Source: Flavobacteriaceae bacterium (GTDB taxonomy: Bacteria > Bacteroidota > Bacteroidia > Flavobacteriales > Flavobacteriaceae). Taken from it: a stretch of DNA of 38,938 bases. Under the pieces are notes generated by a model. It saw only the letters and a list, made by a program, of their open reading frames with translations. It was not told where the DNA came from and ran no database searches. The stretch spans positions 1 through 38,938 of the forward strand of contig JAQWFV010000148.1 in assembly GCA_029238555.1 (NCBI GenBank), given 5' to 3'. How positions within the stretch are numbered: position 1 is the stretch's first letter; every line of letters begins with the position of its first letter. Shown here one piece after another: positions 25,988 to 34,365 of this stretch. Both the position numbers and the translations under genes were made by a program.

Positions 25988-27379
25988 TTAAACTTTCTTA
26001 CTGAGGTCTAAAATTTGTTGCATCATGGCATCGGCCACGGAAGTGGCCAAATCTAAAGAAGTGGCCTCCGTATAAATCCTAATGATAGGTTCCGTGTTAG
26101 ACTTTCTCAAGTGCACCCAATGGTGCTCAAAATCAATTTTAACCCCATCCGTAGTATTGACCTCTTCTTCTTTGTATAAAGTAGCCATAGCCGTTAAAAT
26201 AGCGTCTACATTAATATCTTCCGTAAGGCTTATCTTATCCTTTCTCATAAAATAGGCTGGATAAGTTGCCCTGAGCGCAGAGGCAGTGGTCTTTTTCTCT
26301 GCCAAAAGCATTAAAAAGAGGGCTACACCCACTAAAGCATCTCTACCGTAATGGCTTTCTGGATAGATAATTCCTCCATTTCCTTCTCCACCAATTACAG
26401 CATTTTCCGCCTTCATGGCAGTTACTACATTGACTTCTCCTACTGCAGAGGCTGTGTATTTTTGTCCGTGTTTTTGGGTTACATCTCTAAGTGCTCTTGT
26501 AGAAGACAAATTGGAGACTGTTGCTCCTGGTGTTTTAGAAAGCACATAATCTGCACAAGCCACTAAAGTGTATTCTTCTCCAAACATGCTACCATCTTCA
26601 CTAATAAATGCCAATCGATCTACGTCTGGATCTACAACAATACCCAAATCTGCTTTATGAGCTAGTACAGCAGCCTTAATATCTGTTAAATGTTCTTCTA
26701 AAGGTTCTGGATTATGAGGGAAATGACCAGTAGGGTCACAGAATAGTTTTATAACCTCTACGCCCATTGCTTCTAGTAAAGCTGGAATATAAATCCCTCC
26801 TGAAGAATTTACCCCGTCTACAACCACCTTAAACTTGGCTGCTTTAATCACCGCTTCGTTGACAAGAGTTAATTTTAATACCTCCTCTATGTGCTTTTCC
26901 AGGAATGAATTGTCTGTTAATTGGCTGCCCAAATGATCTACTGCTGCAAATTCAAAAGACGCTTCCTCAGCTAATTCTAAGACCCTTTGTCCTACCGCTG
27001 CTGAAATAAACTCTCCTTTTTCATTGAGCAATTTAAGTGCATTCCACTGTTTAGGATTGTGACTCGCTGTGAGAATTATTCCCCCTTGAGCAGCTTTTAA
27101 TGGCACCGCTATAGCGACAGTGGGTGTGGTGGAAAGATCCAAATCTATAACATTTACGCCCATTCCAACAAGGGTGGCTTGTACCAAAGACTGCACCATA
27201 GGACCTGAGATCCTAGCATCCCTTCCTACCACAACATTTACGGCTTTATTTTTATGTGATTCTTTGAGTATAGTAGCATAAGCCGCTGTAAATTTAACCA
27301 CGTCTAGCGGAGTTAAATTTTCTGAAACAGCACCTCCAATGGTACCTCTAATACCAGATATAGATTTAATCAGTGTCAT
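25988..27379 (-). CDS. glmM: Phosphoglucosamine mutase (alpha-D-phosphohexomutase family)
   Basis: The enzyme interconverts glucosamine-6-phosphate and glucosamine-1-phosphate on the way to UDP-GlcNAc, for peptidoglycan and lipid A. The 463-residue protein has all four domains of the family. The phosphoserine loop is TASHNPKQWNALK (Ser106), the Mg loop DPDVDR (Asp250, 252, 254), the sugar loop GEGNGGII, and the phosphate-binding loop RKSNTEPIIRIY near the C-terminus. GlmM usually has GNGDADR-type wording and TASHNP; the form seen here is the Bacteroidota type, and phosphomannomutase activity is an alternative. It is preceded by a clear promoter and converges with the LpxL-like gene. Confidence 0.88.
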   Translation of the reverse strand: MTLIKSISGIRGTIGGAVSENLTPLDVVKFTAAYATILKESHKNKAVNVVVGRDARISGPMVQSLVQATLVGMGVNVIDLDLSTTPTVAIAVPLKAAQGGIILTASHNPKQWNALKLLNEKGEFISAAVGQRVLELAEEASFEFAAVDHLGSQLTDNSFLEKHIEEVLKLTLVNEAVIKAAKFKVVVDGVNSSGGIYIPALLEAMGVEVIKLFCDPTGHFPHNPEPLEEHLTDIKAAVLAHKADLGIVVDPDVDRLAFISEDGSMFGEEYTLVACADYVLSKTPGATVSNLSSTRALRDVTQKHGQKYTASAVGEVNVVTAMKAENAVIGGEGNGGIIYPESHYGRDALVGVALFLMLLAEKKTTASALRATYPAYFMRKDKISLTEDINVDAILTAMATLYKEEEVNTTDGVKIDFEHHWVHLRKSNTEPIIRIYTEATSLDLATSVADAMMQQILDLSKKV

Positions 27380-27396
27380 GTGAATTATTTATACGA

Positions 27397-27426
27397 CAAA
27401 TATAAGACCTGCTATGGGTTTTGCAA
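27397..27426 (-). promoter_or_regulatory. Predicted promoter of glmM
   Basis: On the minus strand TTG (27426-27424) is followed after 19 bases by TATATTTG (27404-27397), and the ATG lies 17 bases further on. Both elements and the spacing fit the Bacteroidota consensus. Confidence 0.72.
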
Positions 27427-27473
27427 CGGGCAATTTGTAAATTAGTGGCCTACCATCTCTAAAGTATCTTTTT

Positions 27474-28061
27474 TTGAATTTTCTAGCCCATATATATTTG
27501 TCGTTTGACCACCCAGGAATCAGCATAGGTAATTTTATGGCAGACGGCTTAAAAAGACAAGCTTTGGAACATTTTCCTATAGATTTCCAAAAAGGTGTTT
27601 TGCTGCACAGAGCTATTGATGAATTTACAGACCAACATCCTATTTTTAAAAAAAGTTGTAAGAGAATTTTTAAAGCACACGGCCATTACAGCAGGGTCAT
27701 TGTAGATATTTTTTACGACCATTTTCTTGCCGTTAAATGGGCCAACTACCACTGTATACCTCTAGAGGTATTTGCTCATGATTTCTATACACTTTTAGAC
27801 AATCATTTCGAGGAATTGCCTTTAAAAACCCAGCATCTTTTTCCCTATATGAAAAAGCAGAATTGGCTGGTAGCCTATAAAAGTATAGAAGGTATTGACC
27901 AGATTCTAAAAGGAATGCAGCGCCGCACAAAGTTCAGCGCCAAATTAGATGAGGCCAGTAAAGACCTAATAACGCATTATACAGATTTAGAAAATGATTT
28001 TGATTCTTTTTTCAAAGAATTGATTATCTTTTCAAAGGCAAGTTTTGACACCCTCAAATAA
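27474..28061 (+). CDS. acpH: Acyl carrier protein phosphodiesterase
   Basis: AcpH removes the 4'-phosphopantetheine group from acyl carrier protein. The 195-residue protein begins MNFLAHIYLSF when started at the TTG at 27474, which is the typical family N-terminus and decides this start despite the lack of an ATG. Further family features are GNFMADGLKR near 20-29, GVLLHRAIDEFTDQHP near 42-57 and VIVDIFYDHFLA near 77-88. The acidic and histidine residues here form the metal site. It is divergent from glmM and is followed after 21 bases by the gamma-glutamyltransferase gene, with which it probably shares a transcript. Confidence 0.9.
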   Translation: MNFLAHIYLSFDHPGISIGNFMADGLKRQALEHFPIDFQKGVLLHRAIDEFTDQHPIFKKSCKRIFKAHGHYSRVIVDIFYDHFLAVKWANYHCIPLEVFAHDFYTLLDNHFEELPLKTQHLFPYMKKQNWLVAYKSIEGIDQILKGMQRRTKFSAKLDEASKDLITHYTDLENDFDSFFKELIIFSKASFDTLK

Positions 28062-28082
28062 GTTTATATCAACCACCATACT

Positions 28083-29774
28083 ATGAAGTCATATTTAAAA
28101 TCACTCCTATTATTTGCTGTTTTACTCTTAAACCTTTGTTGTAAAACAGAAGTTCCACCCAGTGGATTGGTCACTGAAAATGCAATGGTGGTGTCTGCTA
28201 GGCAGGAAGCCTCTGCTATAGGGAGTGCTATTTTGGCTAAAGGGGGTAATGCTTTTGACGCAATGGTCGCCACAGAGCTGGCCCTTGCCGTTGCGTATCC
28301 TTTTGCTGGTAATCTTGGAGGAGGTGGTTTTATGGTTTATAGAAAAGCCAATGGAGATGTAGGTAGTATTGACTACAGAGAAAAAGCACCAGCCAGTGTA
28401 CACAGAGATTTATACCTAGATGAATTGGGAAATGTCATTCCTGGAATGAGCACTTTAGGTGCTACCGCTGTAGGGGTTCCTGGAACTATTGCTGGAATAA
28501 CGGAAGTACATGCAAAGATGGGGTCGTTGCCCTTTGGTGAAATTTTAGCTCCAGTAATTGCCCTGGCCAAAAAAGGGGTAATTGTCACTGAAAAGCAAGC
28601 CAAATCAATGGCTAGACAACGGGAGATTATTGCCAAAATTAGTGGCGAACAGTCTTTGTTTGCACAACATTATGTAGCTGGAGACACTATAAAATATCCC
28701 GCTTTAGCTACAACACTAGCTGCGATTGCTAAAGGTGGAAGAAAAGCATTTTACGAAGGGGAAATGGCAGAAAAAATAGCTGCTTTTATTCAAGAAAGAG
28801 GTGGATTCATCACTAGGGAAGATTTAGCCAATTATGAAGCCGTATGGAGGCAGCCTGTCATATTTAATTACAAAGACCTCAGAATCATTTCTATGAGCCC
28901 TCCAAGTAGTGGAGGCGTTACAATGCATCAGATTTTTAAAATGATGGAACCTTATAATATGAAGGATTTTGGCCACAACTCCCCTCAAGCCATACAACTA
29001 TTTACGGAGGCTTCTAGGCGTGCTTATGCAGACAGAAACTTCTATTTGGGAGACCCTGACTTCAGTCCAATTCCATTAGATGTACTATTGAGTGACGCTT
29101 ATTTAAAAGAGCGCATGAGTAATTTCTCCTTTGACAAAGCTACGCTGTCTTCTGAGGTATCTCATGGAGCTATTCAAATTATGGAAAGCGAAGAAACTAC
29201 CCACTATTCTATTGTAGATCAAGATGGCAATGCAGTTTCCGTTACAACTACTTTAAATGGGGCTTTTGGTTCTAAACTTTATTCGGAGGAATTAGGCTTT
29301 TTCTTTAACAATGAAATGGATGATTTTTCTGCTAAAGCTGGCGTGCCAAATATGTTTGGGCTCATTGGTGCAGAAGCCAATAGCATTGCTCCTGGTAAGC
29401 GAATGCTCAGCAGCATGACACCTACTATCGTAGAGAAAGAAGGTAAATTATGGTTGGTGGTAGGGACTCCTGGAGGGTCCACTATTATTACAGCTGTAGC
29501 CCAAACCATTCTCAATGCTTATGAACACGGACTCTCCATGCAAGATGCAGTGAACGCTCCCAGATTTCACCACCAATGGCTTCCAGACACGGTTATTTTT
29601 GAACCAAAAGGCTTTTCTAAAAATACCCTTTCTACGCTTAAAGAAAAGGGCTACTTAATCAATGAAGAGCGCACTAGAATTATAGGAAAAGTAGACGCTA
29701 TTAGGGTGCTTGAAAATGGTCAGTTAGAAGCAGGTGCAGATCCTAGAGGAGACGACGCTGCTGTAGGTTTTTAA
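28083..29774 (+). CDS. ggt: Gamma-glutamyltransferase
   Basis: The enzyme hydrolyses glutathione or moves its gamma-glutamyl group to other amino acids or peptides, outside the cytoplasm. The 563-residue precursor has an N-terminal export signal ending LLLNLCCK, possibly a lipoprotein signal although the lipobox is not canonical. It should cleave itself before the catalytic threonine in EETTHYSIVDQDGNAV (Thr372, the first residue of the small subunit). The binding segments GNLGGGGFMVY (near 80) and SSMTPTIVEKEGK, with GTPGGSTIIT further on, are intact. Length is normal (E. coli 580). It lies 21 bases after acpH and converges with the S24 repressor gene with 7 bases between the stops. Confidence 0.95.
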   Translation: MKSYLKSLLLFAVLLLNLCCKTEVPPSGLVTENAMVVSARQEASAIGSAILAKGGNAFDAMVATELALAVAYPFAGNLGGGGFMVYRKANGDVGSIDYREKAPASVHRDLYLDELGNVIPGMSTLGATAVGVPGTIAGITEVHAKMGSLPFGEILAPVIALAKKGVIVTEKQAKSMARQREIIAKISGEQSLFAQHYVAGDTIKYPALATTLAAIAKGGRKAFYEGEMAEKIAAFIQERGGFITREDLANYEAVWRQPVIFNYKDLRIISMSPPSSGGVTMHQIFKMMEPYNMKDFGHNSPQAIQLFTEASRRAYADRNFYLGDPDFSPIPLDVLLSDAYLKERMSNFSFDKATLSSEVSHGAIQIMESEETTHYSIVDQDGNAVSVTTTLNGAFGSKLYSEELGFFFNNEMDDFSAKAGVPNMFGLIGAEANSIAPGKRMLSSMTPTIVEKEGKLWLVVGTPGGSTIITAVAQTILNAYEHGLSMQDAVNAPRFHHQWLPDTVIFEPKGFSKNTLSTLKEKGYLINEERTRIIGKVDAIRVLENGQLEAGADPRGDDAAVGF

Positions 29775-29781
29775 ATTTCAA

Positions 29782-30552
29782 CTAGGCTACGCCCTTATTA
29801 TTGGATAAGCTAGCCAAGTGAAGTTGTTTTTTTAAATCTTCCATAGACGCTTGTAGTTGTCTTAAAAGTCCATTGTCTGCAGGCTCTTCTACGCCAAAAC
29901 TAATTTTACTACTCACCTGCCAAATCTCTTGTATTTGATCTGAACTTATTTCATAAGGTTCGTAAGATTCATTGATTGAAATTAAACTTAAGTAGTTGCC
30001 AGAAGAATGTCGCTGGATCTTTTTAACCATCACAGAATCGTATAATACCACCACATAAATTTTATTGGGGCTAATATGATCTATACTCTCAATAGATTTT
30101 GCCAGCACCCATTCTTTAGGCCTGAGGTTAGGTAACATAGAATCACCTTCTACTTGAAACCCCCTATAAGTAGCATTTCTGAATTCTGGAATGGGTAAAT
30201 CAAAGGCTGGTAACTGCTTATACCAGCTGCTGTCACTTATATTTTGAGGGTAGCCAGCTGCTGCTTTCGCATTGACCAACACCATATTATCATTTCCTTC
30301 AGCATCTATTGTGACCACTTTTGGAATGGTACTTACAACGGTGTTTTTTATGAATTGCACATTGCTTTCTCCATAAATCCAAAGTGGGTTTACCTGAAAT
30401 TGTTTAATGAGTTCCACCACAATTTTTCCAGATAGTTTTGTTTTTCCACGTTCAATGTCTGCTGTAGTATTGGGTATTCCCAAACAAGCCGCAAAAGTTT
30501 TTTGGGTGTATCCCAAAGATTTTCTAAGTGATATAAAACGATCAATGTCCAT
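29782..30552 (-). CDS. XRE-type HTH / S24 peptidase-like repressor (LexA/CI-like)
   Basis: The 256-residue protein pairs an N-terminal XRE helix-turn-helix (about 4-60, RKSLGYTQKTFAACLGIP) with a C-terminal S24/LexA-like domain (about 128-220). The serine-lysine dyad is visible: VEGDSMLPN (Ser138) and DSVMVKKIQ (Lys177). An Ala-Gly pair in AKAAAGYPQ (99-100) is at the usual place of the self-cleavage site of CI/LexA proteins. A helical, leucine-rich tail at about 230-250 may aid dimerisation. I start at the ATG at 30552. A longer frame to 30636 is unlikely because its start would be at or before the predicted transcription start. It is divergent from uvrA, and palindromes overlap its promoter. 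Confidence 0.88.
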   Translation of the reverse strand: MDIDRFISLRKSLGYTQKTFAACLGIPNTTADIERGKTKLSGKIVVELIKQFQVNPLWIYGESNVQFIKNTVVSTIPKVVTIDAEGNDNMVLVNAKAAAGYPQNISDSSWYKQLPAFDLPIPEFRNATYRGFQVEGDSMLPNLRPKEWVLAKSIESIDHISPNKIYVVVLYDSVMVKKIQRHSSGNYLSLISINESYEPYEISSDQIQEIWQVSSKISFGVEEPADNGLLRQLQASMEDLKKQLHLASLSNNKGVA

Positions 30553-30637
30553 ATAAACGGGTATTAAAGAAAGTTGATAAAAGTTCAATGGTCTTCTCTT
30601 ATCGATTTGGCTTACCCTTACCTTAATCAAAGACAAA

Positions 30638-30669
30638 CAAACTTAATTATTTGTTGGAAATATTCCAAA
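30638..30669 (-). promoter_or_regulatory. Predicted promoter of the S24 repressor gene
   Basis: On the minus strand TTTG (30669-30666) is followed after 20 bases by TAAGTTTG (30645-30638). Transcription would start near 30631, leaving a leader of about 80 bases before the ATG at 30552. The -33 element is overlapped by the palindrome at 30654-30668. Confidence 0.55.
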
Positions 30670-30692
30670 TATATATTAGGATATTTTCCTAA
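30654..30692. promoter_or_regulatory. Two palindromic candidate operators of the S24 repressor
   Basis: TTGGAAATATTCCAA (30654-30668) has perfect 6-base arms around a 3-base centre. TTAGGATATTTTCCTAA (30676-30692) has perfect 6-base arms around 5 bases. Their centres are 23 bases apart, about two helical turns. The first overlaps the -33 element of the repressor's own promoter, as expected for autorepression by a CI/LexA-like protein. Confidence 0.55.
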
Positions 30693-30718
30693 AATATTGA
30701 TATGTGCCCTAAAATATT
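30688..30718. repeat. Direct repeat CCTAAAATATT, two copies 20 bases apart
   Basis: The 11-base sequence occurs at 30688-30698 and 30708-30718. The first copy includes part of the right arm of the second palindrome, so the second copy could be a further half-site leading towards uvrA. Confidence 0.5.
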
Positions 30719-30786
30719 ATAAATATTTTAACGAATTTGTCTATAAATAGCTTTTGTGTATGGGTGCTAAATTGAGGTCAAAATTG

Positions 30787-30794
30787 TACCTTGC
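30787..30794 (+). promoter_or_regulatory. Possible -7 box of uvrA
   Basis: TACCTTGC fits TAnnTTTG except at the last two positions and ends 16 bases before the uvrA ATG, the spacing seen for other genes here. No well-placed -33 TTG is present, so this is tentative. Confidence 0.3.
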
Positions 30795-30810
30795 CCTTTT
30801 GCTATGAAAA

Positions 30811-33645
30811 ATGAATAAAGCCTTAAATTTTATAGAGGTAAAAGGAGCTAGAGCCCACAACCTCAAAAATATAGACATTAATATTCCAAGAGAAAAACTA
30901 GTGGTCATTACCGGTCTATCCGGTAGTGGTAAATCTTCACTAGCCTTTGACACCATATACGCAGAAGGTCAAAGAAGGTATATTGAAACATTTTCTGCCT
31001 ATGCGAGACAATTCTTGGGAGGCTTAGAAAGACCAGACGTAGATAAAATTGACGGACTTTCTCCAGTGATTGCCATTGAACAAAAGACTACTTCTAAATC
31101 TCCTAGATCTACTGTAGGCACCATTACCGAAGTGTACGATTTTCTGAGACTCTTATTTGCCAGAGCTTCCGACGCCTACTCTTATGAAACGGGAGAAAAA
31201 ATGGTGCAATACACAGACATTCAAATTCAAGAGCTCATTCAAAGGGATTACGAGGGTAAAAAAATCAGTGTTTTGGCTCCGGTCATTAAATCGAGAAAAG
31301 GGCATTACAGAGAGCTCTTTGAACAAATTAGCAAGCAAGGTTTCGTTAAAGTTCGTGTAGACGGGGTAATACTCGATCTTCAGCCTGGAATGAAAGTAGA
31401 CAGGTATAAAACCCATGATATTGAAATAGTGATTGATCGTCTTTCGATAGACACTAAGGAGAGTACCAAAAAAAGACTCAGTGAGAGTATAGAAACAGCC
31501 ATGGATCAGGGAAAAAATGTGCTCATGGTCTTAGAGGCTGGTGAAAAGAAAGCACGTTACTTTTCCAGGGACCTCATGTGCCCGAGCAGTGGAATCTCCT
31601 ACCCTATTCCTGAGCCAAATACTTTTTCATTTAATTCCCCAAAAGGCATGTGTCCCAGCTGCCAGGGCCTAGGAGTTACCCACAAAGTCAATACCCATAA
31701 AATATTTCCAGACTTAAATCTGAGCATAAGAGACGGAGGTATTGCTCCATTGGGTCCATATAAGAGTTCCTGGGCTTTCAAGCAAATAGAACTCATTGCG
31801 CAAAGACATGGGTTTGACTTGGAAACACCCCTTAAGAAAATTCCTCAAGAAGCCATAGAAATACTTATAAATGGGGGGCAAGACCAGTTTACAGTAACAT
31901 CAAAAACCCTCGGTGTTGAAAGAAACTATCAGATAGATTTTGAGGGGATTTCTGTATTTATTCAAAATCAATTTACCCAAGCTAATACGACCTCATTAAA
32001 GCGTTGGGCTAAAGATTTTATGGATAAAATTAGTTGTGAAAGCTGCAACGGAAATAGACTATTAGAGACAACGTTACAATTCAAAATAAACGGTTTACAC
32101 ATTGCTGAGCTCTCTCAAATGGACATTGGACAGTTGTATCTTTTCTTTGAAAAGCTCTCTAAAAACTTAGAAGGAGACCAAGCGATTATAGCGCAGGAAA
32201 TAATAAAAGAAATCAAGGTTAGGCTACAGTTTTTGCTAGACGTTGGACTCGAATACTTGAGTCTAAATAGACCCTCTAAATCACTTTCAGGGGGTGAAGC
32301 ACAGCGTATTAGACTGGCTACTCAGATAGGCTCTCAATTGGTTGGGGTATTGTATATTTTAGATGAGCCAAGTATAGGGCTGCATCAGCGAGATAACGAG
32401 CGACTGATAAAATCCTTAGAATCCCTCAGAGATATAGGCAATTCTGTATTGGTTGTAGAGCATGACAAGGACATGATCCTTTGTGCAGATCATGTCATTG
32501 ATATTGGGCCAAAAGCAGGAAAAAACGGTGGGGAAATACTCACTCAAGGAACTCCAGCAGCACTGTTAAAGGAACAGACCTTAACGGCTGCTTTTCTCAA
32601 CAATCAAATGCGCATTGAAATTCCTAAAATTAGAAGAAAAGGAAATGGCACATCTATTGTTCTAGAGGGCTGCACAGGAAATAATTTAAAAAACGTGACC
32701 TTAAAGCTGCCGTTGGGATGCATGATTGGGGTGTCTGGAGTGTCTGGATCGGGTAAATCTACCTTGATCAATGAGACCCTCTACCCTATTTTAAACGCCC
32801 ATATTTTTAATGGTGTTAAAAAGCCCATGCCTTATAAGAAAATCTCTGGCCTAGAGCATATTGACAAAGTGATCGATATAAACCAACAACCCATAGGCAG
32901 AACACCTAGGTCTAATCCAGCCACATACACAGACGTTTTTGGTGAAATTAGAAGCTTATTCACTAAAACTACGGAAGCGACCATTAGGGGCTACAAACCA
33001 GGAAGGTTTAGTTTTAACGTGGCCGGAGGCCGATGCGAAACTTGTCAAGGGGGCGGATTACGTGTCATTGAAATGAATTTTCTTCCAGATGTATATGTCC
33101 CTTGTGAAACCTGTAATGGTAAGAGGTTTAATAGGGAGACCCTAGAAATTAGGTTTAAAGGAAAATCTATTTCAGATGTCTTAGAAATGACCATAGATGA
33201 GGCTGTAGTTTTCTTTGAAGCAATACCTAAAATTTACAGAAAACTAAAGACCATTCAGGATGTTGGTCTGGGCTATATTTCCCTAGGGCAACAATCTACC
33301 ACTTTGTCTGGAGGAGAAGCGCAGCGCATTAAATTGGCTGCTGAATTGTCTAAGAGAGATACAGGAAATACCCTTTACATTTTAGATGAACCTACCACTG
33401 GCCTTCATTTTGAAGATATTAGAGTATTGCTTGGAGTGCTTCAAAAATTAGTAGACAAAGGCAATACTGTGTTAGTCATAGAGCATAATTTAGATGTGAT
33501 TAAAATTGCAGACCACCTCATAGACATAGGATATGAAGGCGGCGCTCGAGGAGGAGAGATTATAGCGACGGGTACGCCTGAAGAAGTAGCCAAGCATAAA
33601 AAGAGTCATACCGCTCGTTTTTTAAAAAAAGAATTAGATTTATAA
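30811..33645 (+). CDS. uvrA: Excinuclease ABC subunit A
   Basis: UvrA is the damage-recognition ATPase of nucleotide excision repair and hands DNA to UvrB. The 944-residue protein has both ABC modules: Walker A GLSGSGKSS (near 35) and GVSGSGKST (near 650), with signature motifs LSGGEAQRIRLATQIG and LSGGEAQRIKLAAELS. Walker B is LYILDEPSIGLHQRD and LYILDEPTTGLHFED. The zinc site of the second module is intact (CETCQG and CETCNG). In the first module the leading pair reads CPSS instead of C-x2-C, followed by an intact CPSCQG, so that zinc site looks incomplete. It leads a three-gene run with LOG-family and M1-like genes (gaps 17 and 16 bases). Confidence 0.96.
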   Translation: MNKALNFIEVKGARAHNLKNIDINIPREKLVVITGLSGSGKSSLAFDTIYAEGQRRYIETFSAYARQFLGGLERPDVDKIDGLSPVIAIEQKTTSKSPRSTVGTITEVYDFLRLLFARASDAYSYETGEKMVQYTDIQIQELIQRDYEGKKISVLAPVIKSRKGHYRELFEQISKQGFVKVRVDGVILDLQPGMKVDRYKTHDIEIVIDRLSIDTKESTKKRLSESIETAMDQGKNVLMVLEAGEKKARYFSRDLMCPSSGISYPIPEPNTFSFNSPKGMCPSCQGLGVTHKVNTHKIFPDLNLSIRDGGIAPLGPYKSSWAFKQIELIAQRHGFDLETPLKKIPQEAIEILINGGQDQFTVTSKTLGVERNYQIDFEGISVFIQNQFTQANTTSLKRWAKDFMDKISCESCNGNRLLETTLQFKINGLHIAELSQMDIGQLYLFFEKLSKNLEGDQAIIAQEIIKEIKVRLQFLLDVGLEYLSLNRPSKSLSGGEAQRIRLATQIGSQLVGVLYILDEPSIGLHQRDNERLIKSLESLRDIGNSVLVVEHDKDMILCADHVIDIGPKAGKNGGEILTQGTPAALLKEQTLTAAFLNNQMRIEIPKIRRKGNGTSIVLEGCTGNNLKNVTLKLPLGCMIGVSGVSGSGKSTLINETLYPILNAHIFNGVKKPMPYKKISGLEHIDKVIDINQQPIGRTPRSNPATYTDVFGEIRSLFTKTTEATIRGYKPGRFSFNVAGGRCETCQGGGLRVIEMNFLPDVYVPCETCNGKRFNRETLEIRFKGKSISDVLEMTIDEAVVFFEAIPKIYRKLKTIQDVGLGYISLGQQSTTLSGGEAQRIKLAAELSKRDTGNTLYILDEPTTGLHFEDIRVLLGVLQKLVDKGNTVLVIEHNLDVIKIADHLIDIGYEGGARGGEIIATGTPEEVAKHKKSHTARFLKKELDL

Positions 33646-33662
33646 CTTATAGCAAATTAACT

Positions 33663-34349
33663 ATGAGAAAAGAAAAACACTTTAAAGGTTGGAATGAAAT
33701 AAAAACCAATGATTCATGGGCCCTGTTTAAAATCATGGGAGAGTTTGTGAATGGATATGAAAAAATGAGTATGATAGGGCCTTGCGTCTCTATTTTTGGA
33801 TCTGCACGAACCAAACCTGGAACAAAATACTATGAGCTCGCTACAAAAATTGCCCAGCGAATAGCCCAAGAAGGATATGGTGTTATTACTGGAGGTGGTC
33901 CAGGTATTATGGAAGCAGGAAATTTAGGGGCACATTTGGAAAAAGGCACCTCGGTAGGTCTCAACATTGACTTGCCTTTTGAGCAACATGACAATCCGTT
34001 TATAGACAATGACAAAAACTTACAATTCGATTATTTCTTTGTGAGAAAAGTCATGTTTGTGAAGTATTCACAGGGATTTGTGGTGATGCCGGGAGGTTTT
34101 GGAACACTAGATGAACTCTTTGAAGCCATTACCCTGATTCAAACCAATAAGATTGAGAAATTCCCCATCATCTTAGTAGGCCGAACTTTTTGGGCGGGAC
34201 TTTTAGATTGGGTAAAAAGCACCCTTTTAGAAAACGGAAATATCTCTGAAAAAGATTTAGACTTACTTCAAATGGCCGATGATGAAGATGAAGTGGTCAA
34301 TCATATTAATGCATTCTACAAAGGAAAATCGCTAAGTCCTAACTTCTAA
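33663..34349 (+). CDS. LOG-family protein (TIGR00730 Rossmann fold, nucleotide 5'-monophosphate phosphoribohydrolase)
   Basis: The 228-residue cytoplasmic protein has both signature motifs of the LOG (lonely guy) family: GGGPGIMEAGNLGA near 78-91, and PGGFGTLDELFEA near 143-155, which holds the catalytic glutamate. Family members cleave ribose-5-phosphate from nucleoside monophosphates. In plants this activates cytokinins; in bacteria the substrate is usually AMP or a similar nucleotide, and the true role is open. The Rossmann start is SIFGSARTKPGTKYYELA. It lies 17 bases after uvrA and 16 bases before the M1-like gene, so co-transcription is likely, but a repair link is only inference. Confidence 0.9.
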   Translation: MRKEKHFKGWNEIKTNDSWALFKIMGEFVNGYEKMSMIGPCVSIFGSARTKPGTKYYELATKIAQRIAQEGYGVITGGGPGIMEAGNLGAHLEKGTSVGLNIDLPFEQHDNPFIDNDKNLQFDYFFVRKVMFVKYSQGFVVMPGGFGTLDELFEAITLIQTNKIEKFPIILVGRTFWAGLLDWVKSTLLENGNISEKDLDLLQMADDEDEVVNHINAFYKGKSLSPNF

Positions 34350-34365
34350 AGCAGTACAATCTTTA

